From positions 1 to 64,000 of the forward strand of contig JAFEFT010000009.1 in NCBI GenBank assembly GCA_018240435.1: a stretch of DNA of 64,000 bases. The letters run 5' to 3'. Shown one piece after another: positions 44,906 through 54,659 of this stretch. Under the pieces are notes generated by a model. That model was given only the letters and a program-made list of their open reading frames with translations. It did no database searches and was not told the origin of the DNA. Origin of the DNA: Pseudomonadota bacterium (GTDB lineage Bacteria; Pseudomonadota; Gammaproteobacteria; Xanthomonadales; Xanthomonadaceae). Position 1 is the stretch's first letter. The number at the start of each line of letters is the position of its first letter. The translations under genes were made by a program, and so were the position numbers.

Positions 44906-45802
44906 ATGAACGCCATCCCGATCGACATCGAACGCCACCCGCCCTCGCGCCTGTCGATCGCGCTGGCGCTGGGCGTGCTGTACGTGATCTGGGGCTCGAC
45001 GTACCTGGGCATCCGCATCGCCCTGCAAGGCTTTCCGCCGTTCCTGCTCGGCGCCATCCGCATGGCCGCCGCCGGCGGCCTGATGTACGCGGTGCTGCGC
45101 TGGCGCGGCGAACGCGCGCCCACCCGCGGGCAATGGAAGACGCTGGCGGTGCTCAGCTTCTGGATGATCCTGCTGTCCAACGGCTTCGTGAATTTCGCCG
45201 AGCAAAAAGTGTCGTCGGGATTGGCGGCGGTGGCAGTGGCATCGACGCCGTTGTGGGTGGGGCTGTTCAGCGCCCTGCGCGGTCGCCACCCCGGCCGCGG
45301 CGAATGGGTCGGGCTGGGCATCGGCATGCTCGGGGTGATCTGGCTCAACTTCGGCGGGGAACTGCGCGCCACCCCGCTGGGCATGATCGCGCTGGCGGTG
45401 GCCTCACTCGCCTGGGCCTGGGGCTCAATCTGGAGTCGTGACCAGGACCTGCCCTCGCCCTTCATGTCCGCCGCCGGCCAGATGTTGTGCGGCTCGCTGT
45501 GGATGCTGGCGACCGCGTTGCTGACCGGCGAGCGCATGCACGCCCTGCCCTCACCGGCGGCGCTCGGCGCGCTGGCGTATCTGGCGGTGTTCGGCTCGAT
45601 CATCGGCTTCACCGCCTACATCTGGCTGCTGCACCACGTCCGCCCGGTGCTCGCCAGCAGCTACGCCTACGTCAATCCACCGATCGCGGTACTGCTCGGT
45701 GCGGCGCTGGCCGGCGAGCATTTCGGCCTCCACGAACTGGGCGCGATGGCGGTGATCGTCGCCGGCGTGGCGATGGTGATCGTGGCGCGCGGGAAGCGGT
45801 GA
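44906..45802 (+). CDS. DMT superfamily (EamA) transporter
   Basis: A 298-residue membrane protein with ten helices in two EamA halves (about 15-145 and 155-290). Motifs are VLYVIWGSTYLGIRIALQGF near residue 20 and PFLLGAIRM near 48. The pattern IGFTAYIWLLHHVRPVLASS and AYVNPPIAVLLG matches YedA/RhaT-type drug/metabolite exporters. It lies divergent from an Lrp regulator, so amino acid export is a reasonable guess. The ATG at 44906 was chosen because the upstream 35 residues do not look like transporter. Confidence 0.9.
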   Translation: MNAIPIDIERHPPSRLSIALALGVLYVIWGSTYLGIRIALQGFPPFLLGAIRMAAAGGLMYAVLRWRGERAPTRGQWKTLAVLSFWMILLSNGFVNFAEQKVSSGLAAVAVASTPLWVGLFSALRGRHPGRGEWVGLGIGMLGVIWLNFGGELRATPLGMIALAVASLAWAWGSIWSRDQDLPSPFMSAAGQMLCGSLWMLATALLTGERMHALPSPAALGALAYLAVFGSIIGFTAYIWLLHHVRPVLASSYAYVNPPIAVLLGAALAGEHFGLHELGAMAVIVAGVAMVIVARGKR

Positions 45803-45837
45803 AGAAGCCCGGCGCTGGATGAGTTCCGCCTGCGACC

Positions 45838-45928
45838 TCCCTCCCCCGCTGGCGGGGAAGGGGCGCAACACTGGAGCTCACAACTCACAACCCACTACTC
45901 ATAACTCACAATTCGGAACTCGGAACTC
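45838..45928. repeat. REP-like hairpin and eight-unit heptamer array
   Basis: CCCCCGCTGGCGGGG near 45843-45857 forms a hairpin. Eight 7-base units follow at 45873-45928 (ggagctc, acaactc, acaaccc, actactc, ataactc, acaattc, ggaactc, ggaactc), a decayed GGAACTC array. Confidence 0.65.
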
Positions 45929-45966
45929 GGGATCAAGGCAAGTCGGTAGTGACCCAGCCGGCTGCG

Positions 45967-47274
45967 TCACCCCGCCCGCAACGCATCCACCACCGGCATC
46001 CGCGCGGCGCGCAGGGCCGGGAACAGGCCACCCACCAAGCCGATGCCCAATGCCCACTTCAGCCCGCTCCACATCAACGCGGGATCGACCTTGAACTGGA
46101 ACACGACCTGACTGAAGTTGCTGCCGAGCGTGGAGGCGCTGTACCCGTTGAACACCAGCCAGGCGATGCCAGCGCCGAGGATGCCGCCGAGCAGCGCCAG
46201 CAGCATCGTTTCCAGCATCACCGCCACCACCACCGGCAGGCCGCCGAAACCGATCGCGCGCAAGGTGGCGATTTCACGGGAGCGGGTGGCGACTGCCGCA
46301 TACATCGTATTGAGCGCGCCGAACACGGCGCCGATCGCCATGATCGCGCCGATCACCTTGCCGAGGATTTCGATCAGCGTGGTGAGGCCTTCGGATTGCT
46401 TGGCGTAGTAATCGTGCGTCGTCATCGCATCGAGCTTGAGCTGTGGGTCGGCGGCGAGCCCCGCCTTGAGCTGGCGCATGCCGTTCTTGCCATCCAGCCG
46501 CACCGTCACCGACTGGAAGGCGCTGCGGTTGTAGGTCGAGGCCACCACTTCGGCATCGGCCCAGAGTTCGGAGTCGTGCGAATCGCCGGAAACGAATTCG
46601 CCGACGACCGTCCACTCCTGCCGCCCCAGCTTGATATGGCTGCCCACGTCGAGGCCGACGAACTTCGCGCGCGCACCGTGCCCGACCACCAGCTCGCGCA
46701 GGCCGCTGCCGAAGGTTCTGCCGGCAACGATCTTGACGTTGCCGCGCAGCGCCCACGCCGCCGGGCCGACGCCGCGCAATTGCACGTTGGCGTCGGTGTG
46801 ATCGCTCTTGCTCGGCAGGTTCACCACCTGCGACAGCTCGGGCGAGATCAGCGGTTTGCCGTCGGCGCCCTTGGCGATGCCCGGCAACGCGCCGATCAAA
46901 GGCACCTGATCGCGGGTGATCACCGAGTTGGTCTCGGCCATCGAACCGCCGCGCAGGATGATCGCGGTGCGATCGTTGCCGGTCTGGTTCAGCGTCGCCT
47001 GAAAACCGGCCGCCATCGCCAGCATCGCCACCAGCACGCCGACCACACCGGCGATGCCGATGATGATGACCGACGACGCACCCCAGCGCTGCGGCAAACT
47101 CGCCACGCCGATGCCGGCGGCGGCGATGGCCAGCCGTCCGCTGCGCGTCGCCAGCAGCCAGATGGCGAACAGCGCACCGACGACGATGACGCCCTGCCAC
47201 GGCAAGATCGTCCAGACGGCCAAGCCGGCGATGAGCAGGGCGACGGTCGCGGTGCCGATCAGGAATTTCTTCAT
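45967..47274 (-). CDS. MacB/FtsX-type ABC permease
   Basis: A 435-residue permease. It has two N-terminal hydrophobic helices before the usual first helix of FtsX-type permeases (SSVIIIGIAGVVGVLVAMLA near residue 67), then a periplasmic domain and three C-terminal helices. These last carry the signature RSREIATLRAIGFGGLPVVV near 330 and PALRAARMPVVDALRAG at the end. It belongs with the permease at 47287, the ATPase at 48753 and the adaptor at 49487. All are collinear, so this is a tripartite-like exporter with two different permeases. Confidence 0.88.
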   Translation of the reverse strand: MKKFLIGTATVALLIAGLAVWTILPWQGVIVVGALFAIWLLATRSGRLAIAAAGIGVASLPQRWGASSVIIIGIAGVVGVLVAMLAMAAGFQATLNQTGNDRTAIILRGGSMAETNSVITRDQVPLIGALPGIAKGADGKPLISPELSQVVNLPSKSDHTDANVQLRGVGPAAWALRGNVKIVAGRTFGSGLRELVVGHGARAKFVGLDVGSHIKLGRQEWTVVGEFVSGDSHDSELWADAEVVASTYNRSAFQSVTVRLDGKNGMRQLKAGLAADPQLKLDAMTTHDYYAKQSEGLTTLIEILGKVIGAIMAIGAVFGALNTMYAAVATRSREIATLRAIGFGGLPVVVAVMLETMLLALLGGILGAGIAWLVFNGYSASTLGSNFSQVVFQFKVDPALMWSGLKWALGIGLVGGLFPALRAARMPVVDALRAG

Positions 47275-47286
47275 CGCAATTCTCCT

Positions 47287-48444
47287 TCAGCGCCCGGCGA
47301 GGGCGTCGACGATGTTCAGACGCATCGCCCGCAACGCCGGCGGCAGGCCGACGATCACGCCGATCACGATCATCAACGCGACACCGACGAGCCAGGTTTC
47401 ACCCTGCAGGGCAGGTAGCTGGAAGCGTCCGTGGCTGGCGTTTGTAATCGCCGGATTGGCCACCATCGCCAGCGCCAAACCGATCGCGCCGCCGAGCACG
47501 ACCATCGACACCGACTCGGCCAGCACCAGCCACAGCAGGCTGCGATTGGAGAAACCGATCGTCTTGAGCACGGCCAACTCCGGAATGCGCTCGCGCACCG
47601 CCTGCGCCATGGTGTTGCCGGTCAGCAGCAGCAAGGTGAAGAACACCGCCGCCATGATCGCGGTGACGATCATGCCGACGTCGGCCAGCTGCTTGACGAA
47701 GGCCTGCTGAAACGCCGCTTCGCTCTGCGTCTTGGTCTCGTGGTCGGAGTTTTCCGACAGCGAATCGATCGCCTTGGCCACGGCGCCGGCGCGGTTGATG
47801 TCCTTCACCCGCACGACATACCAGCCGACCCGTCCCTTGACGTAGTCGTTACCTTCGTCGAAATACTTCCAGTGGAAAAACAGCACCTGCTCCTGCCCGC
47901 GCATCTTCGGATCGGCGACGTGGAAAATGCCGTCGAGGCGGAACGTCCAGGTGTTGCTGCCCTTGGTCGGAAAGATCGTCGCCTGCATCGGGATCATGTC
48001 GCCGATCTTCCAATGATTCTTGTCGGCCAGACTCTGCCCGACGATCGCACCCATCTGATCGGCCTCGTACGCCTTTCGTTGTGCGGCCGGAAGCAAAAAT
48101 TCCGGGTACATGTCGAGATAGTTCGGGCTGACCGAAAAGTTGGGAAAGAAATCGCGCGGATCCTTGTAGAAGCCGCCGAACCACGCCGCATAGGCGACTT
48201 GCTTGACGCCCGGTGTCGCGACCACTTGTTGTTCGAGGCTGGCCGGCAGCATCTGCGTGATCGACAGTTTGGACGACACGATCATGCGATCGACGCCCTC
48301 CACGCCATTGGTCGCGTTGAAAGCGACGCGAACCGAGTCGAGCAGACCGAACAACAAGAACGCCGCAACCACCGACAGCAATGTCAGCGAGGTGCGCGTC
48401 TTGCTGCGGAACATCGCAGCCCAGATCAGATGCAGGTATTTCAT
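47287..48444 (-). CDS. MacB/FtsX-type ABC permease
   Basis: A 385-residue permease of the FtsX/MacB group. A first helix (TSLTLLSVVAAFLLFGLLDS near residue 18) is followed by a large periplasmic part at about 45-250, then three helices including VRERIPELAVLKTIGFSNRS near 285. The ending RLNIVDALAGR is typical. GGAGG lies 5 bases before the ATG at 48444. It is different in sequence from the permease at 45967, 12 bases downstream, and the two probably form a heterodimer. Confidence 0.9.
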   Translation of the reverse strand: MKYLHLIWAAMFRSKTRTSLTLLSVVAAFLLFGLLDSVRVAFNATNGVEGVDRMIVSSKLSITQMLPASLEQQVVATPGVKQVAYAAWFGGFYKDPRDFFPNFSVSPNYLDMYPEFLLPAAQRKAYEADQMGAIVGQSLADKNHWKIGDMIPMQATIFPTKGSNTWTFRLDGIFHVADPKMRGQEQVLFFHWKYFDEGNDYVKGRVGWYVVRVKDINRAGAVAKAIDSLSENSDHETKTQSEAAFQQAFVKQLADVGMIVTAIMAAVFFTLLLLTGNTMAQAVRERIPELAVLKTIGFSNRSLLWLVLAESVSMVVLGGAIGLALAMVANPAITNASHGRFQLPALQGETWLVGVALMIVIGVIVGLPPALRAMRLNIVDALAGR

Positions 48445-48480
48445 GGTGCCTCCAGCATTTCCTTGTAAGGTGTCCCCTGC

Positions 48481-48751
48481 CGTTCGCCCTGAGCTTGTCG
48501 AAGGGCGTGCCAGATCACGCGAACAGCGTGGTTCGACAAGCTCACCACGAACGGCAAGTCGGGAATCCGAACTCGGTACCAGGGGTTGGCAGAAAATTAC
48601 ATCTCCGTCCGGGAGAAGGTGGCGCGTAGCGCCGGACGAGGGGCCGTCGGCTCGTGAAGCTGGCCGGTGCGGCGACCCCTCACCCCAACCCCTCTCCCGG
48701 TGGGAGAGGGGCTCACCCTTCTCCCCAACTCTCTCCCGGTGGGAGTGGGGC
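48481..48751. repeat. three kinds of intergenic palindromic element
   Basis: The 308-base gap between ATPase and permease genes holds an inverted pair at 48481-48554 (CGTTCGCCCTGAGCTTGTCG and its partner ending ACAAGCTCACCACGAACGG). It also holds a TCCGGGAGAAG element near 48607-48640 and two copies of a CTCTCCCGGTGGGAG hairpin at 48689-48711 and 48729-48747. They are transcribed inside the operon. No gene was seen. Confidence 0.8.
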
Positions 48752-48752
48752 T

Positions 48753-49442
<690 letters not shown>

Positions 49443-49486
49443 CGGGTCATCCTCGACAAGTTCGGATCGTTCGGAAAACAGCGCCA

Positions 49487-50749
49487 TCAAGGCGAATCGG
49501 CGCCACCGGCGGCATCGGATGCATCGCTCGCCACCCGCACCCGCTCGCCATTTTTCAGGCTGGCATCGGGATCGAGCACGACCACGTCGCCACCATTCAG
49601 GCCGGACAGCACTTCGCGATCGTCGCCGAGGGTGCGACCCAGTTTCAGCGTCTGCTGCTGCAACGTGCCGCCGGAGACGACGAACGCGACGTCGCTGCCG
49701 CCGCGCTGGACGATGGCATTGGCCGGCACCAGCACACCGGCCTTGGCATTGGCCACCACGGGCGACGCCTTCTCCAGGAAGCTCACCCGCACGCCCATGT
49801 CCGGCACGATGCGCGCGTCTTTCGAGTTGAGCTTGATGCGCACCTTCACCGTCGCCTTGCTGCGATCGGCGGTGGGGATGATGGCGATCACCTCGGCCGG
49901 GATCTTCCAGTCCGGGTAGGCGTCGAGCACCGCCTGCACCGGCATTTGCGGCTGCACGCGGCCGATGTAGGACTCGTTGACGTCCACTTCCACTTCCAGC
50001 GAATCCATGTCCACGATGGTGCCGATGCCGGTGCGGGTGAAGCCGCCGCCGGCCGAGAACGGCGAGACGATCTCGCCGACCTGCGCGGCTTTCGCGATCA
50101 CCACCCCGGCGAACGGCGCGCGTACGACGGTGTTGTCGATGCCGATGTCGGCGATGCGGACGTTGTCGCTGGCGACCTGCACGCTGTGCCGGGCGGCGGC
50201 GAGCTGCGCGCGCAGGCTGTCGCGCTGCGCCACCGACTGATCGAGCTGGCTGCGCGACACCAGCTGGCGAGCGGCCATCTCCTGCATCCGCGTGGCATCG
50301 GCCTGCGCCGAGACGAGCTGCGCGCCGACGCTGTCGGCCTGGCTGCGCGCGGCGGCGAGCTGCGCCTGCGCCAGACTCTTTTGCGCATCGGCGTCGACCG
50401 GATCGAGCGTGGCCATCACGAACCCTTCCGGGATGTGCTGGCCTTCTTCGATGAACACTTCCTTGACCTTGCCGGTGATCTTCGCCGACACCGTCGCCTC
50501 GCGCCGCGCGGTGACATAGCCGGTGGCGTCGAGCACCGAGGCGCTACTCGCACCGTTGCCGATCGCGGTCGCGGTGGCGACGTGGACTTGCGGCAGATCG
50601 TGGCCGCGCAGCAGCTTCCATCCAACGAAACCGGCGACCGCCAATGCGCCGACCACCGCCAGCGCGAGCCACGGCCCGCGCGACGACGATGGCGGCGGCG
50701 CGCTGCGGTCGATGCGCAACTGATGCAACAAGTCGGCGGGCTGGTTCAT
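49487..50749 (-). CDS. HlyD/MacA-type periplasmic adaptor
   Basis: A 420-residue membrane fusion protein. One transmembrane helix at about 32-50 (WLALAVVGALAVAGFVGWKL), then the lipoyl half (ATGYVTARREATVSAKITGK), a coiled-coil hairpin at about 130-200 rich in Ala/Gln, a second lipoyl half (VVRAPFAGVVIAKAAQVGEI) and a beta-barrel. It joins ABC permeases to an outer membrane protein, which is not in the window. The ATG at 50749 was chosen, with 50761 possible. It is the first gene of the operon 50749-45967. Confidence 0.9.
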   Translation of the reverse strand: MNQPADLLHQLRIDRSAPPPSSSRGPWLALAVVGALAVAGFVGWKLLRGHDLPQVHVATATAIGNGASSASVLDATGYVTARREATVSAKITGKVKEVFIEEGQHIPEGFVMATLDPVDADAQKSLAQAQLAAARSQADSVGAQLVSAQADATRMQEMAARQLVSRSQLDQSVAQRDSLRAQLAAARHSVQVASDNVRIADIGIDNTVVRAPFAGVVIAKAAQVGEIVSPFSAGGGFTRTGIGTIVDMDSLEVEVDVNESYIGRVQPQMPVQAVLDAYPDWKIPAEVIAIIPTADRSKATVKVRIKLNSKDARIVPDMGVRVSFLEKASPVVANAKAGVLVPANAIVQRGGSDVAFVVSGGTLQQQTLKLGRTLGDDREVLSGLNGGDVVVLDPDASLKNGERVRVASDASDAAGGADSP

Positions 50750-50892
50750 GCGTGGGCTCATCGTCGGTGCGTGGGGGCGGCCAGCATAGCCGCTGCGATC
50801 GAGCCGTCGCGACTGCATGCAGCGCCGGCCTCCACGTTGCCGGGCATTGTTCGCCATCGCAGTCGGCGTCGGTAGTGACGCTCGTCATCCGT

Positions 50893-50962
50893 GCGGGTGC
50901 GATTCGTCACCCGCATCGCCGGCATCGATGTCCGCTCGCGGCGCTCACCCGGCGCGAGCGGA
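50893..50962. other. two adjacent stem-loops
   Basis: GCGGGTG (50893-50899) pairs with CACCCGC (50908-50914). TCCGCTCGCG (50931-50940) pairs with CGCGAGCGGA (50953-50962). They lie in the 241-base gap between the adaptor gene and the stop of the aminopeptidase and may be transcript-end structures of the latter, but there is no T-run. Confidence 0.45.
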
Positions 50963-50990
50963 CGCGATCGATTGCCTGGCGGTCGTTTCG

Positions 50991-52406
50991 TCAGCCGCCG
51001 GCAAAGCGCTGCTTGAGCAGCGCATGCACGGCGCGCAGGCCCAGTGCCTCGCCACCGGCCGGATGGCCGGGGCGGTCGCGGTCGTTCCAGGCGTAGGTAT
51101 CCAGATGCGCCCACGGCAGGCCGTCGGGGACGAAGCGTTGCAGGTACAAGGCGGCGGTGATCGCGCCGGCCATCCGGCTGGCGCCGGAATTGGCGGTGTC
51201 GGCGATGGCGCTTTTCAGGTAGTTCCGATACGGCTTCCACAGCGGCATGCGCCACAGCGGATCGCGCACCCGCACCGACGCGGCCAGCAGATCGCCGGCC
51301 AACCCTTCGTCGTTGCAGAACAGCGCCGGCAACTCGGGGCCAAGCGCCACCCGCGCCGCCCCGGTCAGGGTGGCGAAATCCAGCACCAACTCCGGCTGCA
51401 TCTCCACGGCGTAGGCCAGGGCATCGCACAACACCAGCCGGCCTTCGGCGTCGGTATTGTCGACCTCGACGCTGATGCCGGCACGCGAGACCAGCACGTC
51501 GCCGGGGCGGAAGGCGTTGCCGGCGATGGCGTTTTCCACCGCCGGGATCAGCACCGTCAGGCGGATCGGCAACTTCGTCGCCATCACCAGTTGCGCCAGC
51601 CCGAGCGCGTGCGCGGCGCCGCCCATGTCCTTCTTCATCAGGCGCATGCCGTCGCCGGTCTTGATGTTCAGGCCGCCGGTGTCGAAGCACACGCCCTTGC
51701 CGGCGACGACCACATGCGGGTGCGCAAGATCGCCCCAATGCAGCGCGACCAACCGTGGCGCGCGGTGCGAGGCGCGACCGACGGCGTGGATGACCGGGAA
51801 GTTCTCATCCAGCAATTCATCGCCGACCGTCGTCACCACCTCGCCACCGTAGGCATTGGCCAGGCGCAGGGCGACGGCTTCGAGCTCGGCCGGGCCCATG
51901 TCCTGGGTCGGCGTATTGACCAGATCGCGCACCAGCGTAGTGGCCTTGAGGATGGCGAAGGCTTCGGCGGTGGCGGTGCGGGCGTCCTCCAGCAGCAGCC
52001 GCGCCGGCGTGCGCGCCGGTTTGCGATAACGCTCGAAGCGATACGCGCCCATGCCCCAGCCGAGGATGGCGTCGGCCAATTCGATGCGCAGGCCCTCGCC
52101 GGCCACACCGGGCTTGCCCAGCGCGTAGATGCCCGGCGGCAGGCCGAACGGGCAGGCGGCCAGCGCGAACGGATCACGGGCATCATCGATGCCGGCCAGC
52201 GCCGCCTGTGGCGCGCCGTCCTCGCCGGGGATCAGCAGGCAGCTGTTGGCCTCGGCGCGGAAACCCGACGCCGCCACCCACTGCCGCACGCGCGCCGGCT
52301 GCCGGTCGAGATATTGCGCCAGCGCCGCGGCATCGATCGCCAGCAGCGGAATCGCCTGCGTGACGTCTTCCAGCGAGGCATTGGCGAAGCAGGCAGGCAG
52401 GCTCAT
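50991..52406 (-). CDS. M17 family leucyl aminopeptidase-like protein
   Basis: A 471-residue M17 metallopeptidase. The N-terminal ~155 residues differ from PepA. The catalytic part has VVVAGKGVCFDTGGLNIKTG near 245, MKKDMGGAAHALGLAQLVM near 268, and the metal motif VDNTDAEGRLVLCDAL near 323, all intact. Of the two bacterial types this fits the shorter PepB/YpdE-like group. The substrate would be N-terminal residues of peptides. The ATG at 52406 overlaps the HAD gene stop by 4 bases. Confidence 0.9.
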   Translation of the reverse strand: MSLPACFANASLEDVTQAIPLLAIDAAALAQYLDRQPARVRQWVAASGFRAEANSCLLIPGEDGAPQAALAGIDDARDPFALAACPFGLPPGIYALGKPGVAGEGLRIELADAILGWGMGAYRFERYRKPARTPARLLLEDARTATAEAFAILKATTLVRDLVNTPTQDMGPAELEAVALRLANAYGGEVVTTVGDELLDENFPVIHAVGRASHRAPRLVALHWGDLAHPHVVVAGKGVCFDTGGLNIKTGDGMRLMKKDMGGAAHALGLAQLVMATKLPIRLTVLIPAVENAIAGNAFRPGDVLVSRAGISVEVDNTDAEGRLVLCDALAYAVEMQPELVLDFATLTGAARVALGPELPALFCNDEGLAGDLLAASVRVRDPLWRMPLWKPYRNYLKSAIADTANSGASRMAGAITAALYLQRFVPDGLPWAHLDTYAWNDRDRPGHPAGGEALGLRAVHALLKQRFAGG

Positions 52407-53158
52407 GCAAGACTCCGTGATCGAGACTCGACGGGCACGGCAGGCGCGGTCGGGACAGCAGCGCGGCTGGCCTCGTCGAGCCAGTCGGCCAACTCGCCCA
52501 GATGCGCGAACACCAGCCCGGGGCGTTGGGGTGAATGTTGCCAGCGGCGGCCGTCGCGATTGATCCACGCCGCCTGCAGGCCGGCGCGCGTGGCGCCGGC
52601 GACATCATGTTCGGGGTCGTCGCCGACGTGCAGCACCTCGTGCGGCGCCAGCCGCAGGCGCGCGCAGGCAGCATGGAAGATGCTCGCCGCCGGCTTGCCC
52701 TGGCCGTGCTCGCGCGCCGTCAACGAGAACGCAAAACGCTGATCGATGCCGATGCGTACGAGGCAAGCGTTGCCGTTGCTGATCGCCGCCAGCGGCAGCC
52801 GCGCGCCGAGCCGATCGAGCGCCGCCAGCGTATCGACGTAATGCTCGACCTCGCAGCGGGCGGCGAAATACGCCTCGAACGCCGCGCCCACCAGCGCCGT
52901 GTCCTCGCCACTGTCGGCCAGTATGTGTTCGAGCGTGAGCCGCCGCTGCGCGGTGAAATCGTGCGCCAGTTCGGGATGCTCGGCAGCCACCGCCTCGCGC
53001 AGCCGCTGCCGCGCCGATCGCGGCCAACGCGCTGCTGCGCGCGGCGCCTGCGAAGCCAGCCACACGTCGAGCGCCGCCTCGGCGCGATCGATCGCCGGCG
53101 CGATCGGCCACAGGGTATCGTCGAGATCCAGGGTGATGGCGCGCGGAAGCCAAGGCAT
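52403..53158 (-). CDS. HAD hydrolase, YigB-like
   Basis: A 251-residue HAD phosphatase. Motif I ITLDLDDTLWPIAP, motif II AAISNGNA, motif III with Lys in EHGQGKPAASIFHAA, motif IV VLHVGDDPEHDVAGATRAGL. The DDTLWPI opening and the length match YigB, which can dephosphorylate the riboflavin intermediate ARPP and other compounds, but substrate assignment is by similarity. The start at 53158 (MPWLPRAITLDLDDTLW) was chosen over 53179. It is coupled to the M17 gene by a 4-base overlap. Confidence 0.82.
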   Translation of the reverse strand: MPWLPRAITLDLDDTLWPIAPAIDRAEAALDVWLASQAPRAAARWPRSARQRLREAVAAEHPELAHDFTAQRRLTLEHILADSGEDTALVGAAFEAYFAARCEVEHYVDTLAALDRLGARLPLAAISNGNACLVRIGIDQRFAFSLTAREHGQGKPAASIFHAACARLRLAPHEVLHVGDDPEHDVAGATRAGLQAAWINRDGRRWQHSPQRPGLVFAHLGELADWLDEASRAAVPTAPAVPVESRSRSLA

Positions 53159-53224
53159 GAGGGCATGGTAACCTGCCAACGCGGCCGCCGGCGTGCGATC
53201 GCCCTCCTCCTGCCCGCACGGGCC

Positions 53225-54328
53225 CTACTCCAGCAACGCCGCCCAGCGCGCGTAGCGCTCGATGCGCGACAGCGCGATCTTCACGCAGGCCAGCAACGGC
53301 ACCGCCAGCAGCAGGCCGGCGATGCCCCACAGCCAGCCCAGCAGCATCAAGGCCAGAATCAGGATCAGCGGCGAGATCGCCATCCGCCGACCGAGGATGA
53401 TCGGCGTCACCAGTTCGCCTTCCAGCAGGTGCAGGCCAAGGTAGGCCAGCGCCGGGGCCAGCGCCGGCAGCACGCCCTTGAAGCTGGTGAAGCCGACCAG
53501 CAGCATGATGCCGATCCCCAGCATCGGGCCGACGTAGGGCGCGAAATTCAGCAGCGCCATCATCGTGCCCCACAGCAGCGCCTGCGGCAGCGGCAGGCCG
53601 AGCAGCAGCAAGATCGCGGCGAGCAGGGCACCGACGATGCAGTTGATGGCGGTGATGGTCACCACGTAGCGCGAAATCTCGCGCTCGATGGCCTGCACGA
53701 TGCTGGCGGTCACCAGCTTCTGCTGGCGCCGCGGCAGCATCGCGATCGCCTTGCGCACCAGCGACTGGCCGTAGGTCATGAAGAAATAGGTCAGCAGGAT
53801 CACTGCCAGCAGCGAGGCCAGACGACGCGGCGTCGCCAGCAGCGCATCCCAGGGGTCGGAGGCATCGGTGCGGATCACCCGCGCCGGCCGGGTGCTGCCG
53901 GTGGTCGCCGCCTGCGCAATCGCCTGCGCCGCCGAACTGGCCTCGCGCACCGGTTGCATCAGGCTGCGCAGTCGCGGTTCGAGCTGGCGCAACTGTGCCG
54001 GCGCCTGCGCGATCCAGTTGCCGGCCGGTTGCGCCAGGCGATCGACCAGCAGCACCGCCGCCGCCAGTCCCAGACCCAGCACCAGCGCGCCGCCGATGAA
54101 GCGCGGCACGTACAGCCGTTGCAGCAGGCGGATGATCGGGTTGCCGATCAGTGCCAGGAACATCGCCAGCAACATCGGGATCAGCACGTCGCTGGCCGCC
54201 CATGCCGCGAACAGCAGGGCCAGCGTGGTCAGGATCAACTGCGCCACCGATGCCCGCGGGCGCGGTGTCTCGGCCGCGCTGGCCGGTGCCGCCTCCGGCG
54301 CGACGGTGCCAGCCGGCGGATCAGGCAT
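53225..54328 (-). CDS. AI-2E family (PerM-like) transporter
   Basis: A 367-residue membrane protein with about eight helices. Family marks are NPIIRLLQRLYVPRFIGGAL near residue 72, the central ELVTPIILGRRMAISPLILI region near 310, and FAPYVGPMLGIGIMLLVGF near 265. The family was named for AI-2 export but members also transport ions or other small molecules. The start at 54328 (MPDPPAGTVAPE) overlaps the YqjK-like stop by 8 bases. It sits downstream of yqjD/E/K-like genes, an arrangement of unknown meaning. Confidence 0.88.
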   Translation of the reverse strand: MPDPPAGTVAPEAAPASAAETPRPRASVAQLILTTLALLFAAWAASDVLIPMLLAMFLALIGNPIIRLLQRLYVPRFIGGALVLGLGLAAAVLLVDRLAQPAGNWIAQAPAQLRQLEPRLRSLMQPVREASSAAQAIAQAATTGSTRPARVIRTDASDPWDALLATPRRLASLLAVILLTYFFMTYGQSLVRKAIAMLPRRQQKLVTASIVQAIEREISRYVVTITAINCIVGALLAAILLLLGLPLPQALLWGTMMALLNFAPYVGPMLGIGIMLLVGFTSFKGVLPALAPALAYLGLHLLEGELVTPIILGRRMAISPLILILALMLLGWLWGIAGLLLAVPLLACVKIALSRIERYARWAALLE

Positions 54329-54659
54329 CGTCGCCGCGACCGGAAGTGCGGGCCGTCTCGTCCTCCGCCTGCGCCATTGCCGCGCCGGCCGCGATCGCCG
54401 CGCGCAGGTTGTCGAAGGCGCCGTCGAGCAGCAGTCGCAACAGGCGACCGGGCAATCCCGGCGACGATGCCTTGGCGGATGGTGCCGCCCACCCGGCAAG
54501 CAGGCCGCCGAGCAACCCGGCACCCAGCACCCTTCCGGGGGTAAGGCCGTTTTCGATCTCCGCGCGCAGCCGTCGGCCGGCCGCGGTGGTCGCCACCACC
54601 TGCGCCCGATGCGCCGCCTGCGCTGCGGCCAGATCCTGCCGGCGACGACGCAGGCTCAT
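54321..54659 (-). CDS. YqjK-like small Ala/Arg-rich protein
   Basis: A 112-residue protein not firmly recognised. It starts MSLRRRRQDLAAAQAAHRAQ and is rich in Ala and Arg, with a possible weak hydrophobic stretch (TPGRVLGAGLLGGLLAGWAA near residue 40). The position after a YqjE-like gene, with a 4-base overlap, matches the YqjK place in E. coli yqjDEK. The assignment rests on position and composition rather than alignment. It overlaps the AI-2E gene start by 8 bases. Confidence 0.55.
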   Translation of the reverse strand: MSLRRRRQDLAAAQAAHRAQVVATTAAGRRLRAEIENGLTPGRVLGAGLLGGLLAGWAAPSAKASSPGLPGRLLRLLLDGAFDNLRAAIAAGAAMAQAEDETARTSGRGDDA

